33,389 nucleotides of DNA from Actinomycetes bacterium (GTDB lineage: Bacteria; Actinomycetota; Acidimicrobiia; Acidimicrobiales; SZUA-35), in the NCBI GenBank assembly GCA_024227975.1, contig JAAETV010000367.1:1-33389 (forward strand), given 5' to 3'. A model generated the notes under the pieces. The model did no database searches. It was not told the DNA's origin and saw nothing but the letters and a program-made list of their open reading frames with translations. Positions 22,758-31,043 of this stretch are shown one piece after another; the first letter of the stretch is position 1, and each line of letters begins with the position of its first letter. A program made the position numbers and the translations under genes.

Positions 22758-24587
22758 CTAGCTGACGTTGCCCAGTTGGCTGAACTCGAGGCATTCGTTC
22801 AGCCTGGCCGCGCACTGGACCACTAGCGAATGGCCGGGCTCGGCCAGAGCGATCTCATCGGTCACGGTCAACATGGTCGACCCGGCAGTGTGAGTGATGC
22901 GGTCATGTTCGCGGGTGGCGCCGATCTCGGCGTTGGCCACCAGCACCTCGTGCATCTTCTCCCCCTTGCGGAGGCCGGTGAACCGAATCTCGACGTTCTT
23001 GCCGCTTTGCTCGATCAGACGTTTGGCTACGTCGAAGATGCGGACAGGCTCGCCCATGTCCAAGATCATGATCTCGCCGGCCCGACCTATGGCACCGGCC
23101 TGAAGCACGAGCCTGACTGCCTCAGGAATTGTCATGAAGAAGCGGGTGACGTCGGGGTCGGTGACCGTGACCGGCCCTCCCTTGGCGATCTGCTCCCGGA
23201 AGGTGGGAAGGACCGACCCCCGGCTACCGAGCACATTGCCGAAGCGGACTGACAGATAGCGCAACCCACTCTCCTTGGCTGCGATCGAGGTGAGTCGCTC
23301 AGCCAACAATTTGGTCGCCCCCAACACGCTGGTCGGGTCAGCGGCCTTGTCGGTTGAGATATTGACGAACTCCGACACCCCGTGACGCATCGCCGCATCG
23401 AGAAGATTGGCACTACCAGAGACGTTGGTCTTGATGCCCTCCGACGGATGCTGCTCCAACAGGGTCAGATGCTTGAGGGCCGCGGTATGGAAGACAATGT
23501 CGAATTGGTGAACGGCGAACAGCTCGTTCATCCGCTCCTCATCGCGGATATCGGCTACCAGGAGGTTTGGATTGTCAAGAAGGGCTCTTCCTTCCATCGA
23601 GAGCTGGAGGGCGTGGAGGGCGCTCTCATCCCGATCCAGCATGAACAGCGAGGCCGGCGATAGTTCCCGCAGCTGGCGACTCAGCTCGGAGCCGATGGAG
23701 CCACCCGCTCCGGTGACCAGCACCCGGCGACCCCACACGAACTCACCGATCATCTCGAGATCGACGACAACCTCGGCCCGTCCCAGGATGTCAGCCTCGG
23801 TCAGCTCACGGATGTCGGTGACCTGGAGCATGCCGAGAAGCTCCGACGTCGACGGTAGAACCCTGACCTCGAGCCCGGCCGCTCGGCCGATCTCGTCGAG
23901 CTCAGCGATGAGCTTGGAGTCAGCAGACGGGATGGCGATGAGGAGGAGGTCGGCCCGCTCTCGGGCCGCAACCGACAGCAGATCGGCGCGAGTGCCGAGG
24001 GCAGGGACACCGAGGATGGCTCGGCGGGCCTTGTGATCATCCAGCACTGCCACTGGAATGAACTCAGAGTTCGGATCGCGCAGGATGGCTCGGATGATCT
24101 GATCCCCACCATCGCCGGCACCGAAGACGATGACCCGCTTGGTCCCCGGCCTGGCGTTGGGGCGGCGGAGGCGATCGTAGACAACCCTCCACGTAACCCG
24201 TGAACCGAGCATCACGACCAGAGCCAGCGGCATACCGAGGAGCGCGGCCGAGATGGGGACGGGCCGACCCAAGATGAAGTAGTTCACGACCAGAACGACG
24301 GGAGCGACGATCATCCACACCGTCAACACGATCTGGGCGTCGTCGAGTGAGCCTCGACGGCTCCGAGCCGCATGAAAGGCCGGGAGCCGCATCAGACCGA
24401 TCGTGACCAGCGAGGCGACGGCCACCAGCGCCATCAGCCGAGGCCACTCGATGGGAGCTCCGGCAATGAACCGTCGGGTGGTCGTGGCCGCGGCCAGAGT
24501 CACGAGCCATGCCGCGGCATCGACGACATGGAGAGACGCGTGTCGCCACCGATCTGAAGCGTTCACTACCGCCGAAAAGGTCTGCAA
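22758..24587 (-). CDS. Membrane-anchored nucleotide-sugar 4,6-dehydratase (CapD/WbpM/PglF family)
   Basis: These enzymes remove water from UDP-GlcNAc or related sugars as the first step toward modified sugars in capsule, O-antigen or glycoprotein glycans. The 609-residue product has about four N-terminal membrane helices (~22-37, 52-68, 86-107, 112-130). A first Rossmann domain (VIVFGAGDGGDQIIRAI, 153-169) precedes the catalytic SDR domain (VLVTGAGGSIGSELSRQL from 289). That domain carries FHTAALKHLTLLEQHPSEG and the active-site NISTDKA (STDKA at 411-415) followed by VLGATK (Lys426). Asp/Lys in STDKA replace the usual SDR tyrosine role, as in the family. The start is a TTG at 24587 with GGAGGT 5 nt upstream. 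The sugar product cannot be told from sequence. Confidence 0.9.
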   Translation of the reverse strand: MQTFSAVVNASDRWRHASLHVVDAAAWLVTLAAATTTRRFIAGAPIEWPRLMALVAVASLVTIGLMRLPAFHAARSRRGSLDDAQIVLTVWMIVAPVVLVVNYFILGRPVPISAALLGMPLALVVMLGSRVTWRVVYDRLRRPNARPGTKRVIVFGAGDGGDQIIRAILRDPNSEFIPVAVLDDHKARRAILGVPALGTRADLLSVAARERADLLLIAIPSADSKLIAELDEIGRAAGLEVRVLPSTSELLGMLQVTDIRELTEADILGRAEVVVDLEMIGEFVWGRRVLVTGAGGSIGSELSRQLRELSPASLFMLDRDESALHALQLSMEGRALLDNPNLLVADIRDEERMNELFAVHQFDIVFHTAALKHLTLLEQHPSEGIKTNVSGSANLLDAAMRHGVSEFVNISTDKAADPTSVLGATKLLAERLTSIAAKESGLRYLSVRFGNVLGSRGSVLPTFREQIAKGGPVTVTDPDVTRFFMTIPEAVRLVLQAGAIGRAGEIMILDMGEPVRIFDVAKRLIEQSGKNVEIRFTGLRKGEKMHEVLVANAEIGATREHDRITHTAGSTMLTVTDEIALAEPGHSLVVQCAARLNECLEFSQLGNVS

Positions 24588-24667
24588 TCCCTACCTCCGC
24601 TCTCAACCCCAACGAGACGGAAGCCCCGAGCAATGCGGTCGCGAGCACTACAACCCACTAGGCCGGA

Positions 24668-24696
24668 ATTGTACTGAGACCGGCTATCGGTGTTGA
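24668..24696 (-). promoter_or_regulatory. Predicted promoter of the 4,6-dehydratase gene
   Basis: On the minus strand TCAACA (24691-24696) and TACAAT (24668-24673) are separated by 17 bp. The -10 matches the consensus at five of six positions and the -35 at four. Predicted transcription begins about 70 nt before the TTG start. It is the best sigma-70-like promoter I see in the window. Confidence 0.5.
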
Positions 24697-24781
24697 GGAG
24701 AGAAACTACCTAGAAACCCGCGACTCAGTGGGATGTATGAGCCCCCTCGAACCGGCCGACAAGAGAGGACTGGATGGTGGA

Positions 24782-26029
24782 CTAGGGCCGCTGGCCGAGA
24801 ACGGCGTCAACGGCTACCAGCTCCTCACCACGAACCACGTCCAGCGTCACCTGATCGCCAGGTTGTCGGGCCACGACGAGCCCAGCCAGTTCGTCGAAGC
24901 GGCTGACGGGGGCGCCATCAATGGCCAGGATCCGATCGCCGACCTGAAGGCCGGCCGTCTCGGCTGCGGTCCCCGCCACAACTTCGGTGACTTCGACCCC
25001 AGCAGAACCATCGGATGAGGGAGCCCCCAGCACCCCTAGGAACCCGGGCTCGATGGGTATCCCGGCGACGATACGGCTGGCGACGCTAACGGCGGTGTTG
25101 ATGGGTATGGCGAAACCGACACCAGCATTGGAATTGCTGACACCCCCGGTCTGGATGGCGGTGTTGATACCGATCACCCGACCAAACCGGTCAGCCAACG
25201 CACCACCCGAGTTGCCAGGATTGATGGGGGCATCGGTCTGGATCATGGCGGTGTAGTATTCACCGCTCGGGACGGGACGGTCGACGGCCGAAACGATCCC
25301 CTCGGTCACCGTCTGCTGCAAGCTGAACGGGGACCCAATGGCGATTGCCGTTTGACCGACGCTGGCCTTCTCATCGGTAGCCAATGGGGCAACCGGCAAG
25401 CCGAGACCTTCACCAACGGACACCACGGCGATATCGACGTTGGGGTCACTACCGATGACCGTGGCTGAGAGGTGGCGGCCGTCACTGAGTTGAACGGTAA
25501 TGGTATTCGCCCCGGCGATCACATGGTGGTTGGTCAGGATCAGACCATCGCCGTATATCACACCCGAGCCGATTCCAGTCGAGGTTGTTATCTGGACAAC
25601 GGACGGGCCAAGAACGTCAGCAACCAGTTGGGCGGCCTCGACCTGACCATCCTCGGGTATGGGAAGGGTGGCAGGCGGGATGGTCGGCGATACCGGTACC
25701 TGGGTGGCCGCGATTGGAACGGCTGGCGCTGACTCCAGGGTCGAGACTTCTGAGCGGTCGAGCTGTCCGATGACAAACCCACTAGCGGCCAGTAGGCCAC
25801 CGGCCAGGAAAGCGATCAGGGCCCGCCAACCCCATCCTGGGGTGGTGGCGACCAGAGATGGGGGGTCGGCCCCAGCTACTACTGGAGCATCAACCGAGGG
25901 TGTGAGCGGTGTGTTCGGAGTCGGTGGTGTTCTGACGAGGGGGACCGTCGGGTCCGGACGATGCCGAACCGGGGGCCCAAGAGGGGCCGGTCCGCTCAGC
26001 GGCGGTGGCTCCCACGACGGGGTATCCAT
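24782..26029 (-). CDS. Membrane-anchored HtrA/DegP-like serine protease with PDZ domain
   Basis: HtrA proteases degrade or refold damaged envelope proteins. The 415-residue product has a Pro-rich cytoplasmic N-terminus (~1-66), one membrane helix (~70-88, ALIAFLAGGLLAASGFVIG), a trypsin-like domain and a C-terminal PDZ domain (~325-412; AETAGLQVGDRILAIDGAPV). The catalytic triad is intact: His169 in ILTNHHVIAG, Asp199 in SDPNVDIAVV and Ser274 in NPGNSGGAL. The ATG at 26029 is preferred because GGAGG is 5 nt upstream; the frame is open to 26053. It follows the sensor kinase by 62 bp, as mycobacterial pepD follows mprB. Expected location is the outer face of the cytoplasmic membrane. Confidence 0.93.
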   Translation of the reverse strand: MDTPSWEPPPLSGPAPLGPPVRHRPDPTVPLVRTPPTPNTPLTPSVDAPVVAGADPPSLVATTPGWGWRALIAFLAGGLLAASGFVIGQLDRSEVSTLESAPAVPIAATQVPVSPTIPPATLPIPEDGQVEAAQLVADVLGPSVVQITTSTGIGSGVIYGDGLILTNHHVIAGANTITVQLSDGRHLSATVIGSDPNVDIAVVSVGEGLGLPVAPLATDEKASVGQTAIAIGSPFSLQQTVTEGIVSAVDRPVPSGEYYTAMIQTDAPINPGNSGGALADRFGRVIGINTAIQTGGVSNSNAGVGFAIPINTAVSVASRIVAGIPIEPGFLGVLGAPSSDGSAGVEVTEVVAGTAAETAGLQVGDRILAIDGAPVSRFDELAGLVVARQPGDQVTLDVVRGEELVAVDAVLGQRP

Positions 26030-26091
26030 ACTGTCCTCCAATCTCATACTCAAGCCTAGTAAAGGTGACGAAAACGAGGGTAAAACGGTCC

Positions 26092-27270
26092 TCAGCGCCT
26101 GATTGGAATCGGCAGGAGCATGGTGAAGGTTGAGCCAACGCCCAACTCAGATTCCACCTCTACTCGACCCCCATGGCGCTCGACGACCTGACGGACGATG
26201 CTCAGACCCAAACCCAGGCCGTTGCCTCCGGCAGTGCCTCGTCTGAACCGCTCGAAGATCCACTCTTGTTCCTCGTCATCGATACCGGGTCCCGCATCGA
26301 TGACGGCGACTCGAGCCAGTCCATCGTCGCCGATATCGACCTTGATGGTGATGGTGGTGCCGGCGGGAGCGAGACGGATGGCGTTGACGACCAGATTGGT
26401 GATGGCTCGTCGCAGAGCGGCTTCATCGCCCCTGACGTCTACGGCACCAACGGCCTCCTCGTCGACGATGAGTCGGAGGCCGCGGGCTTTGGCGCTTGCG
26501 CCGAACTCGACGCAGACATCATTGGCCAGCCAGCCAAGGTCGACGAGCGCCGTCTGTCCCATGGGGAGGCCTTGGCGAGCTTGGTCGACGAGCTCATCGA
26601 CGATCTTGGCCACCCGCCCGGCTGAGGCGTGGGCAATGCGGGCCGCCTCTCTCAGCTCCTCGGGCTGGGCGTTGGGGTCGTCGAGTACCAATTCGAGGTT
26701 GGTTTGGGTCACAGCCAGGGGATTGCGAAGCTCATGAGAGGTGTCTTGGACGAAGCGACGCTGATCTTCGAACGAGGCTTGGAGCCGATCCAGCATGGCG
26801 TCGAAGGTATCGGCCAGGTCCTTCAGCTCGTCGTCGGGGCCCTGGAGATCGATCCGACGCGACAATTCGGTGCCGGTGATGTCCCGGGCGACGGCCACCA
26901 TCCGGCCCATCGGGCGCAAGGTCCAGCCAGCCAGCATCCAGCCCGTACCGAAGGCGACGACAACCAGGATGCCGAGACCTGACAGTGAGGCCCGGCGCAA
27001 CTGGTCGAGTGACTCCCGGTAGGCGGCCCGCTCGAACTGTTCTAGATAGGCCTGAGCCAGGTCGTCCTGGGTGAAGTAGCGGAAATCGACCAGTTCCGCG
27101 GTCCTGGGGTGAGTGATGCTGACGGTGCGGGTGTTGACCAGGATTGGTTCGTCGAGCTGGCGTACTTGCCACATATAGAGGGCGGCCAGGAGAACGGTGC
27201 CGGCCGCGAACACAGCCAAGGCATAGGCCAGAGCCAGCCGGAACCGGATCGACTGGGCCCACCGGGGCAC
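26092..27270 (-). CDS. Sensor histidine kinase (HAMP, HisKA, HATPase)
   Basis: This is a membrane sensor that phosphorylates the adjacent response regulator. The 392-residue product has TM1 (~11-33), a ~60-residue extracellular loop (DEPILVNTRTVSITHPRTAE...) and TM2 (~95-115). A HAMP domain follows (WTLRPMGRMVAVARDITGTE), then the H-box FVQDTSHELRNPLAV (His179). The ATPase domain shows NLVVNAIRLAPAGTTI, AVIDAGPGIDDEEQEWIFER and GNGLGLGLSIVRQVVERHGG. The start chosen is the GTG at 27270, with GGAG 7 nt upstream, one base after the regulator stop; the frame is open upstream to 27357. It looks like MprB by context. The loop is small, so a membrane or periplasmic cue is likely; the signal is unknown. 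Confidence 0.93.
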   Translation of the reverse strand: MPRWAQSIRFRLALAYALAVFAAGTVLLAALYMWQVRQLDEPILVNTRTVSITHPRTAELVDFRYFTQDDLAQAYLEQFERAAYRESLDQLRRASLSGLGILVVVAFGTGWMLAGWTLRPMGRMVAVARDITGTELSRRIDLQGPDDELKDLADTFDAMLDRLQASFEDQRRFVQDTSHELRNPLAVTQTNLELVLDDPNAQPEELREAARIAHASAGRVAKIVDELVDQARQGLPMGQTALVDLGWLANDVCVEFGASAKARGLRLIVDEEAVGAVDVRGDEAALRRAITNLVVNAIRLAPAGTTITIKVDIGDDGLARVAVIDAGPGIDDEEQEWIFERFRRGTAGGNGLGLGLSIVRQVVERHGGRVEVESELGVGSTFTMLLPIPIRR

Positions 27271-27271
27271 T

Positions 27272-28009
27272 TCAGAGCTCCGGGGCTTCAGGTTTGGGCC
27301 CAAGGCTCGGGCCACGGGAGGGCGCAGGGCCGGGCTCGATGAGACGGTAGCCAGCACCGATGACGGTCTCGATGAGCTGCTGATCGGTTACGGCCGCCAG
27401 CTTGCGGCGCAGGGTGCCGACGGTGACCCGGGCGGTGTTGGTGAAGGGATCGACCATTTCATCCCAGACATGTTCCAACAGCCGTTCCTGGCTGAGCACC
27501 TCGCCCGGGTAGGTCATGAAGTATCGCAAGAGTGCAGACTCCTTCGTCGTCAGGGCTATGACCTGATCCCTGACAGAGATGATCTGGCGTGCGGTGTCCA
27601 TGACCAGATCGCCGACAGTGAGAACGGCATCCTGACCAGAAGTCTCGCGTCGTAGCAGGGTACGAACCCGGGCAGAAAGCTCTCGTAAAGCAAACGGCTT
27701 GACCAGGTAGTCGTCGGCCCCGTCATCGAGCCCTCCGACACGGTCATCCAGGCTGTCACGGCCGGTCAGCATCAGGACTCGGGTGGTGGGATCGAAACGA
27801 TCGTCGGTCCTGATGATGCGACACACCTCTCGCCCGTCGATGTCTGGCAGGTTGAGGTCGAGGGTGATGAGGTCGTACTCGTTTATGGCCAGGCGGTCGA
27901 GGGCCCCCTGGCCGTCGCTTGCGACATCGACGGCATAGCCCTCCCGGCGCAGACTGATGGCGATGGCCTCGGCCAGATCAGTTTCGTCGTCTACGACCAA
28001 GATCCTCAT
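27272..28009 (-). CDS. OmpR/PhoB-family response regulator
   Basis: This is a two-domain transcription factor controlled by phosphorylation. The 245-residue product starts MRILVVDDETDLAEAIAISL (acidic pocket Asp7/Asp8) and has the phosphoacceptor Asp51 in ITLDLNLPDIDG. It has the conserved Lys in DDYLVKPFALRELSARV and a C-terminal winged-helix DNA-binding domain (ALTTKESALLRYFMTYPGEV, TNTARVTVGTLRRKLAAV, IETVIGAGYRLIEPG). The ATG at 28009 begins exactly at the receiver domain; the longer open frame to 28246 lies within the hydrolase gene and is not homologous. It lies 26 bp after the hydrolase stop and directly precedes the kinase. By context it is MprA-like. Confidence 0.94.
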   Translation of the reverse strand: MRILVVDDETDLAEAIAISLRREGYAVDVASDGQGALDRLAINEYDLITLDLNLPDIDGREVCRIIRTDDRFDPTTRVLMLTGRDSLDDRVGGLDDGADDYLVKPFALRELSARVRTLLRRETSGQDAVLTVGDLVMDTARQIISVRDQVIALTTKESALLRYFMTYPGEVLSQERLLEHVWDEMVDPFTNTARVTVGTLRRKLAAVTDQQLIETVIGAGYRLIEPGPAPSRGPSLGPKPEAPEL

Positions 28010-28035
28010 GACCGAAAGGGTATGGCCCCGACTCT

Positions 28036-28770
28036 CTACCGGGCAGACCGAACCAACACGTCGGCCACGAGGTTGGGGGCGGAGTAGAAGGGGCTGTGTC
28101 CAGTGTTGATCGAAACCGCCCGGCTCGAATTCAGCCCAAGGGCCAGCTGAGACCGGACTATCCGATGGGCCGTGTCTCGGGATCGTCGGCTGTTGAGAGC
28201 TCGATCTCGGCGGCAGACGACATAGGTCGTCGGGGTCGACCGCCACGCCGGGTTGGTGGCGGGAGCTCGGTAGATGGCGGCCGTCGAGGGGAGAAGCTGT
28301 GCTGCCTTGCGACTGGCTACCGGGCCCCTCAAGTCACCGTAGAGCCGACGGGCCGCGGGCCGCGCCCGGATCATCATCCGGCCGTCACCGGTTTGACGAA
28401 CAGCGGGAACGGCCAGAGGTGAGACGATCCCCGCCGACTGGTCGACGACCCGCTCCCCCGGGCGGGGGCAGTATGCGGCCAGGTAGACCAGCCTTGTCAC
28501 CCGGTCATGGTTGCCGGCCTCGCTGATGACCATGCCTCCGTAGGAGTGCCCACACAAGGTCACCTCGCCGTCGACGGCGTCGATCAGATCGGTGACCGCG
28601 GCGACATCGTCAGCGAAGCCCGGCAGCTCCCGACCAGGGTCGGTGCTGGGCAACGTGAGACAAACTGAAGGGGTGCGGCGGAGGCTGAGTTGGGACATGA
28701 CGTCAGCCCAACAGCGTTCGTCATGCCACGCCCCGTGGACCAACACAACCGTTGGTTTCGAGGTCGGCAT
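28036..28770 (-). CDS. Alpha/beta hydrolase (esterase-like)
   Basis: The 244-residue product has the alpha/beta-hydrolase plan: VVLVHGAWHDERCWADV (oxyanion HG), nucleophile elbow TLCGHSYGGMVISEAG, and the C-terminal His in SINTGHSPFYSAPNLVADVL. This resembles the EstC / plant methylesterase-like group of small serine hydrolases. The acid residue may be in VVCRRDRALN. There is no signal peptide, so it should be cytoplasmic. The ATG at 28770 (MPTSKPTVVLVHG) has GGAGG just upstream; an earlier GTG at 28797 is possible. It is the first gene of the hydrolase-regulator-kinase-HtrA cassette and is divergent from moxR. The substrate cannot be deduced. Confidence 0.85.
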   Translation of the reverse strand: MPTSKPTVVLVHGAWHDERCWADVMSQLSLRRTPSVCLTLPSTDPGRELPGFADDVAAVTDLIDAVDGEVTLCGHSYGGMVISEAGNHDRVTRLVYLAAYCPRPGERVVDQSAGIVSPLAVPAVRQTGDGRMMIRARPAARRLYGDLRGPVASRKAAQLLPSTAAIYRAPATNPAWRSTPTTYVVCRRDRALNSRRSRDTAHRIVRSQLALGLNSSRAVSINTGHSPFYSAPNLVADVLVRSAR

Positions 28771-28863
28771 TGACCTCCAGATTGGCAGGACGCGCACCTT
28801 TTCGCCCGACTTTCGCTCTAGGACGATTCACTGGGGTGTGGGATTCGCCGACCATGGAGGACC

Positions 28864-30108
28864 ATGACCGCCAACAAAGAGGCCGCGGCCGAGCTGGAGC
28901 GGGTGCTATTCGAGATCAAGCGGGTCATTGTCGGCCAGGATCACCTGGTCGAGCGGCTGATAGTTGCCCTCCTGGCCCGAGGTCATGTGCTGTTGGAGGG
29001 CGTACCCGGGCTGGCCAAGACACTGGCCGTTTCTACCCTGGCCCAGGCCATTGGCGGCTCGTTCGTTCGGCTCCAGTTCACCCCTGACCTGCTCCCGTCC
29101 GATCTGGTTGGCACCCGGATCTGGCGAGCCTCGAACGAGGAGTTCGACATCGAGTGGGGCCCCGTGTTCGCCAACCTGGTCCTGACCGACGAGATCAACC
29201 GGGCCCCGGCCAAGGTCCAATCGGCCCTGCTGGAGGTCATGGCCGAACGCCAGGTCTCCATCGGGGGGACGACCCGACCCCTACCTTCACCGTTCTTGGT
29301 GCTGGCCACCCAGAATCCGATCGAGTCCGAGGGCGTCTACACCCTGCCCGAGGCCCAGCGCGACCGGTTCTTGATGAAGGTCGTTGTCAGCTATCCATCT
29401 CCCGAGGAGGAGCTGGAGATCATCCGCCGTATGGGGGTCTCACCACCAGAGGCGGAGGAGGTCATGACCCTCGATCAGCTCGAAGTACTACAGAAGCAGG
29501 CCGACCAGATCTATGTCGACACCGCCGTCGCCCAGTACGCCGTTGATCTGGTGATGGCCACTCGTGAGCCGGCCCAGCGAGGCATGCCCGAGCTGGAGCC
29601 CCTCATCGAGTTCGGGGTCAGCCCCCGAGCGACACTGGGCTTGATCGCAGCTTCTCGGGCCTTGGCCCTTCTCCGAGGCCGTAGCTATGTCGTCCCTCAG
29701 GACACCTTCGACGTGGCCCGAGATGTGTTCCGCCACCGACTGATGCTGAGCTATGAGGCACTGGCCAAGGGGCTCAACGTCGACAGCCTCCTCCACCGGA
29801 TGTTGGCCATGGTGCCGGCCGCCGCCATCTCGCCAGTCGAGATCGAGCGCAACGCCTCGACCGCTGGTGCCGCTCCCATGGCTGCCCCTTTCTTGGCCGC
29901 TGGTCTGACTCCCCCACCCCCTGTGGGTGCCGTCGACGACTTGAGCGATCGCCCCCCACCGCCTCCTGCACCAGCGGTTCCGTCGACTCCCCAGCCAACC
30001 TCAACCCACCAACCAGCACCTCAGCCGGCACCCGGGCCGGCAGCAGTTCCAGCACCAACCAGGATCGAATCGGAACCCTTGGATGTCTCGCCGGGTGACG
30101 CCCGTTGA
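28864..30108 (+). CDS. MoxR-family AAA+ ATPase
   Basis: MoxR ATPases act as chaperones that work with von Willebrand-A proteins, often in envelope or stress processes. The 414-residue product has Walker A GVPGLAKT (46-53), Walker B NLVLTDEINRAPAKVQSALL (from ~104) and sensor-1 PFLVLATQNPIESEGVYTLP. The C-terminal lid region (MLSYEALAKGLNVDSLLHRM) is also present. After residue ~330 comes a Pro/Ala-rich tail (PPPPPAPAVPSTPQPTSTHQ) absent from typical ~320-350-residue members. The ATG at 28864 has GGAGG 4 nt upstream. It starts a MoxR-DUF58-VWA operon, overlapping the next gene by 4 bp. Confidence 0.93.
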   Translation: MTANKEAAAELERVLFEIKRVIVGQDHLVERLIVALLARGHVLLEGVPGLAKTLAVSTLAQAIGGSFVRLQFTPDLLPSDLVGTRIWRASNEEFDIEWGPVFANLVLTDEINRAPAKVQSALLEVMAERQVSIGGTTRPLPSPFLVLATQNPIESEGVYTLPEAQRDRFLMKVVVSYPSPEEELEIIRRMGVSPPEAEEVMTLDQLEVLQKQADQIYVDTAVAQYAVDLVMATREPAQRGMPELEPLIEFGVSPRATLGLIAASRALALLRGRSYVVPQDTFDVARDVFRHRLMLSYEALAKGLNVDSLLHRMLAMVPAAAISPVEIERNASTAGAAPMAAPFLAAGLTPPPPVGAVDDLSDRPPPPPAPAVPSTPQPTSTHQPAPQPAPGPAAVPAPTRIESEPLDVSPGDAR

Positions 30109-31043
30109 GTCCACAGGAGCCCGATCCCCTGGCTGTCGTGCCGTCGGACACCCGTGAAGTTCTACGTCGCCTCGAGCTCGACGTGACCCGCCGCCTCGAC
30201 GGTCTCCTTCACGGTGATCATCGGGGCCTGGTCCCTGGTCACGGCTCAGAGTTGGGCGAGACGCGCCGCTACGCCCCAGGTGATGATGTGCGCCGGATCG
30301 ATTGGAACGTGACCGCCCGCCTGTCAGAGGCTCATATCCGAGAGACGATCGCCGAACGGGAGCTCCAGACCTGGTTGCTGATCGACCGCTCCCCGCGGCT
30401 CGATTTCGGGACAGCCCTGACCGAGAAGAGGGAGCTGGTCTTGGCTGCGGCAGCCGCCGTCGGGTTCTTGACCAACCGTGACGGAAACCGGCTCGGAGCA
30501 GTGTTCGCCGGGCCCGACGAGCCGACCATCATTCCCCCTCGGGGTTCCCGGCAGCACTTCCTTCGCATTCTCAGCGATATCGCCTCTGCTCCCCGCCAAG
30601 ACGGAGCCGGGGTGACTGACCTGGGGGCCGCCGCCGGACACCTGAGCTCGGTGGCCAAACGTCGGGGGCTGATCGTGGTGATCTCCGACTTCCTGGTCAC
30701 CGAGGGCTGGCAATTGGCGGTCCGTGCTCTGGCCCAACGTCACGAGGTGCTGGCCATCCAGGTCACCGATCCTCGGGAGTTCGAGTTGCCCAATGTCGGG
30801 GTCGTTGTCTTGCGCGATCCCGCAACAGGGGCCGAACGAGAGGTCGCGACCCAACGCAAGAGCGTCCGCGATGCCTTCGCAGTGGCCGCGGCAAAACGCC
30901 AAGAGGAGCTGGCCGCTGAGCTACGACTGGCCCGGATCGATCATCTGACGCTGTCAACCGATCGAGAGTGGCTGGAAGATATCGTCCGTTTCGTCGGCAG
31001 CCGCCGCCAGCGACGAGGTGGCCGCGGTGGGGAGCGGCGATGA
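30105..31043 (+). CDS. DUF58 domain protein
   Basis: DUF58 proteins form a VWA-like fold and accompany MoxR ATPases. The 312-residue product carries the family core GLVPGHGSELGETRRYAPGD followed by DVRRIDWNVTARLSEAHIRE, then ERELQTWLLIDRSPRLDFG, and later KRRGLIVVISDFLVTEGWQL. There are no membrane segments, so it is cytoplasmic or peripheral. The start is a TTG at 30105 overlapping the moxR stop (TTGA), and the stop overlaps the VWA gene start (ATGA). This three-gene coupling indicates a protein complex. The exact function is unknown for most members. Confidence 0.92.
   Translation: MSPQEPDPLAVVPSDTREVLRRLELDVTRRLDGLLHGDHRGLVPGHGSELGETRRYAPGDDVRRIDWNVTARLSEAHIRETIAERELQTWLLIDRSPRLDFGTALTEKRELVLAAAAAVGFLTNRDGNRLGAVFAGPDEPTIIPPRGSRQHFLRILSDIASAPRQDGAGVTDLGAAAGHLSSVAKRRGLIVVISDFLVTEGWQLAVRALAQRHEVLAIQVTDPREFELPNVGVVVLRDPATGAEREVATQRKSVRDAFAVAAAKRQEELAAELRLARIDHLTLSTDREWLEDIVRFVGSRRQRRGGRGGERR

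Noticed and set aside
27272..28246. Long form of the response regulator starting at 28246
   Set aside because: The extra 79 residues lie inside the hydrolase gene and precede an exact receiver-domain start at 28009.
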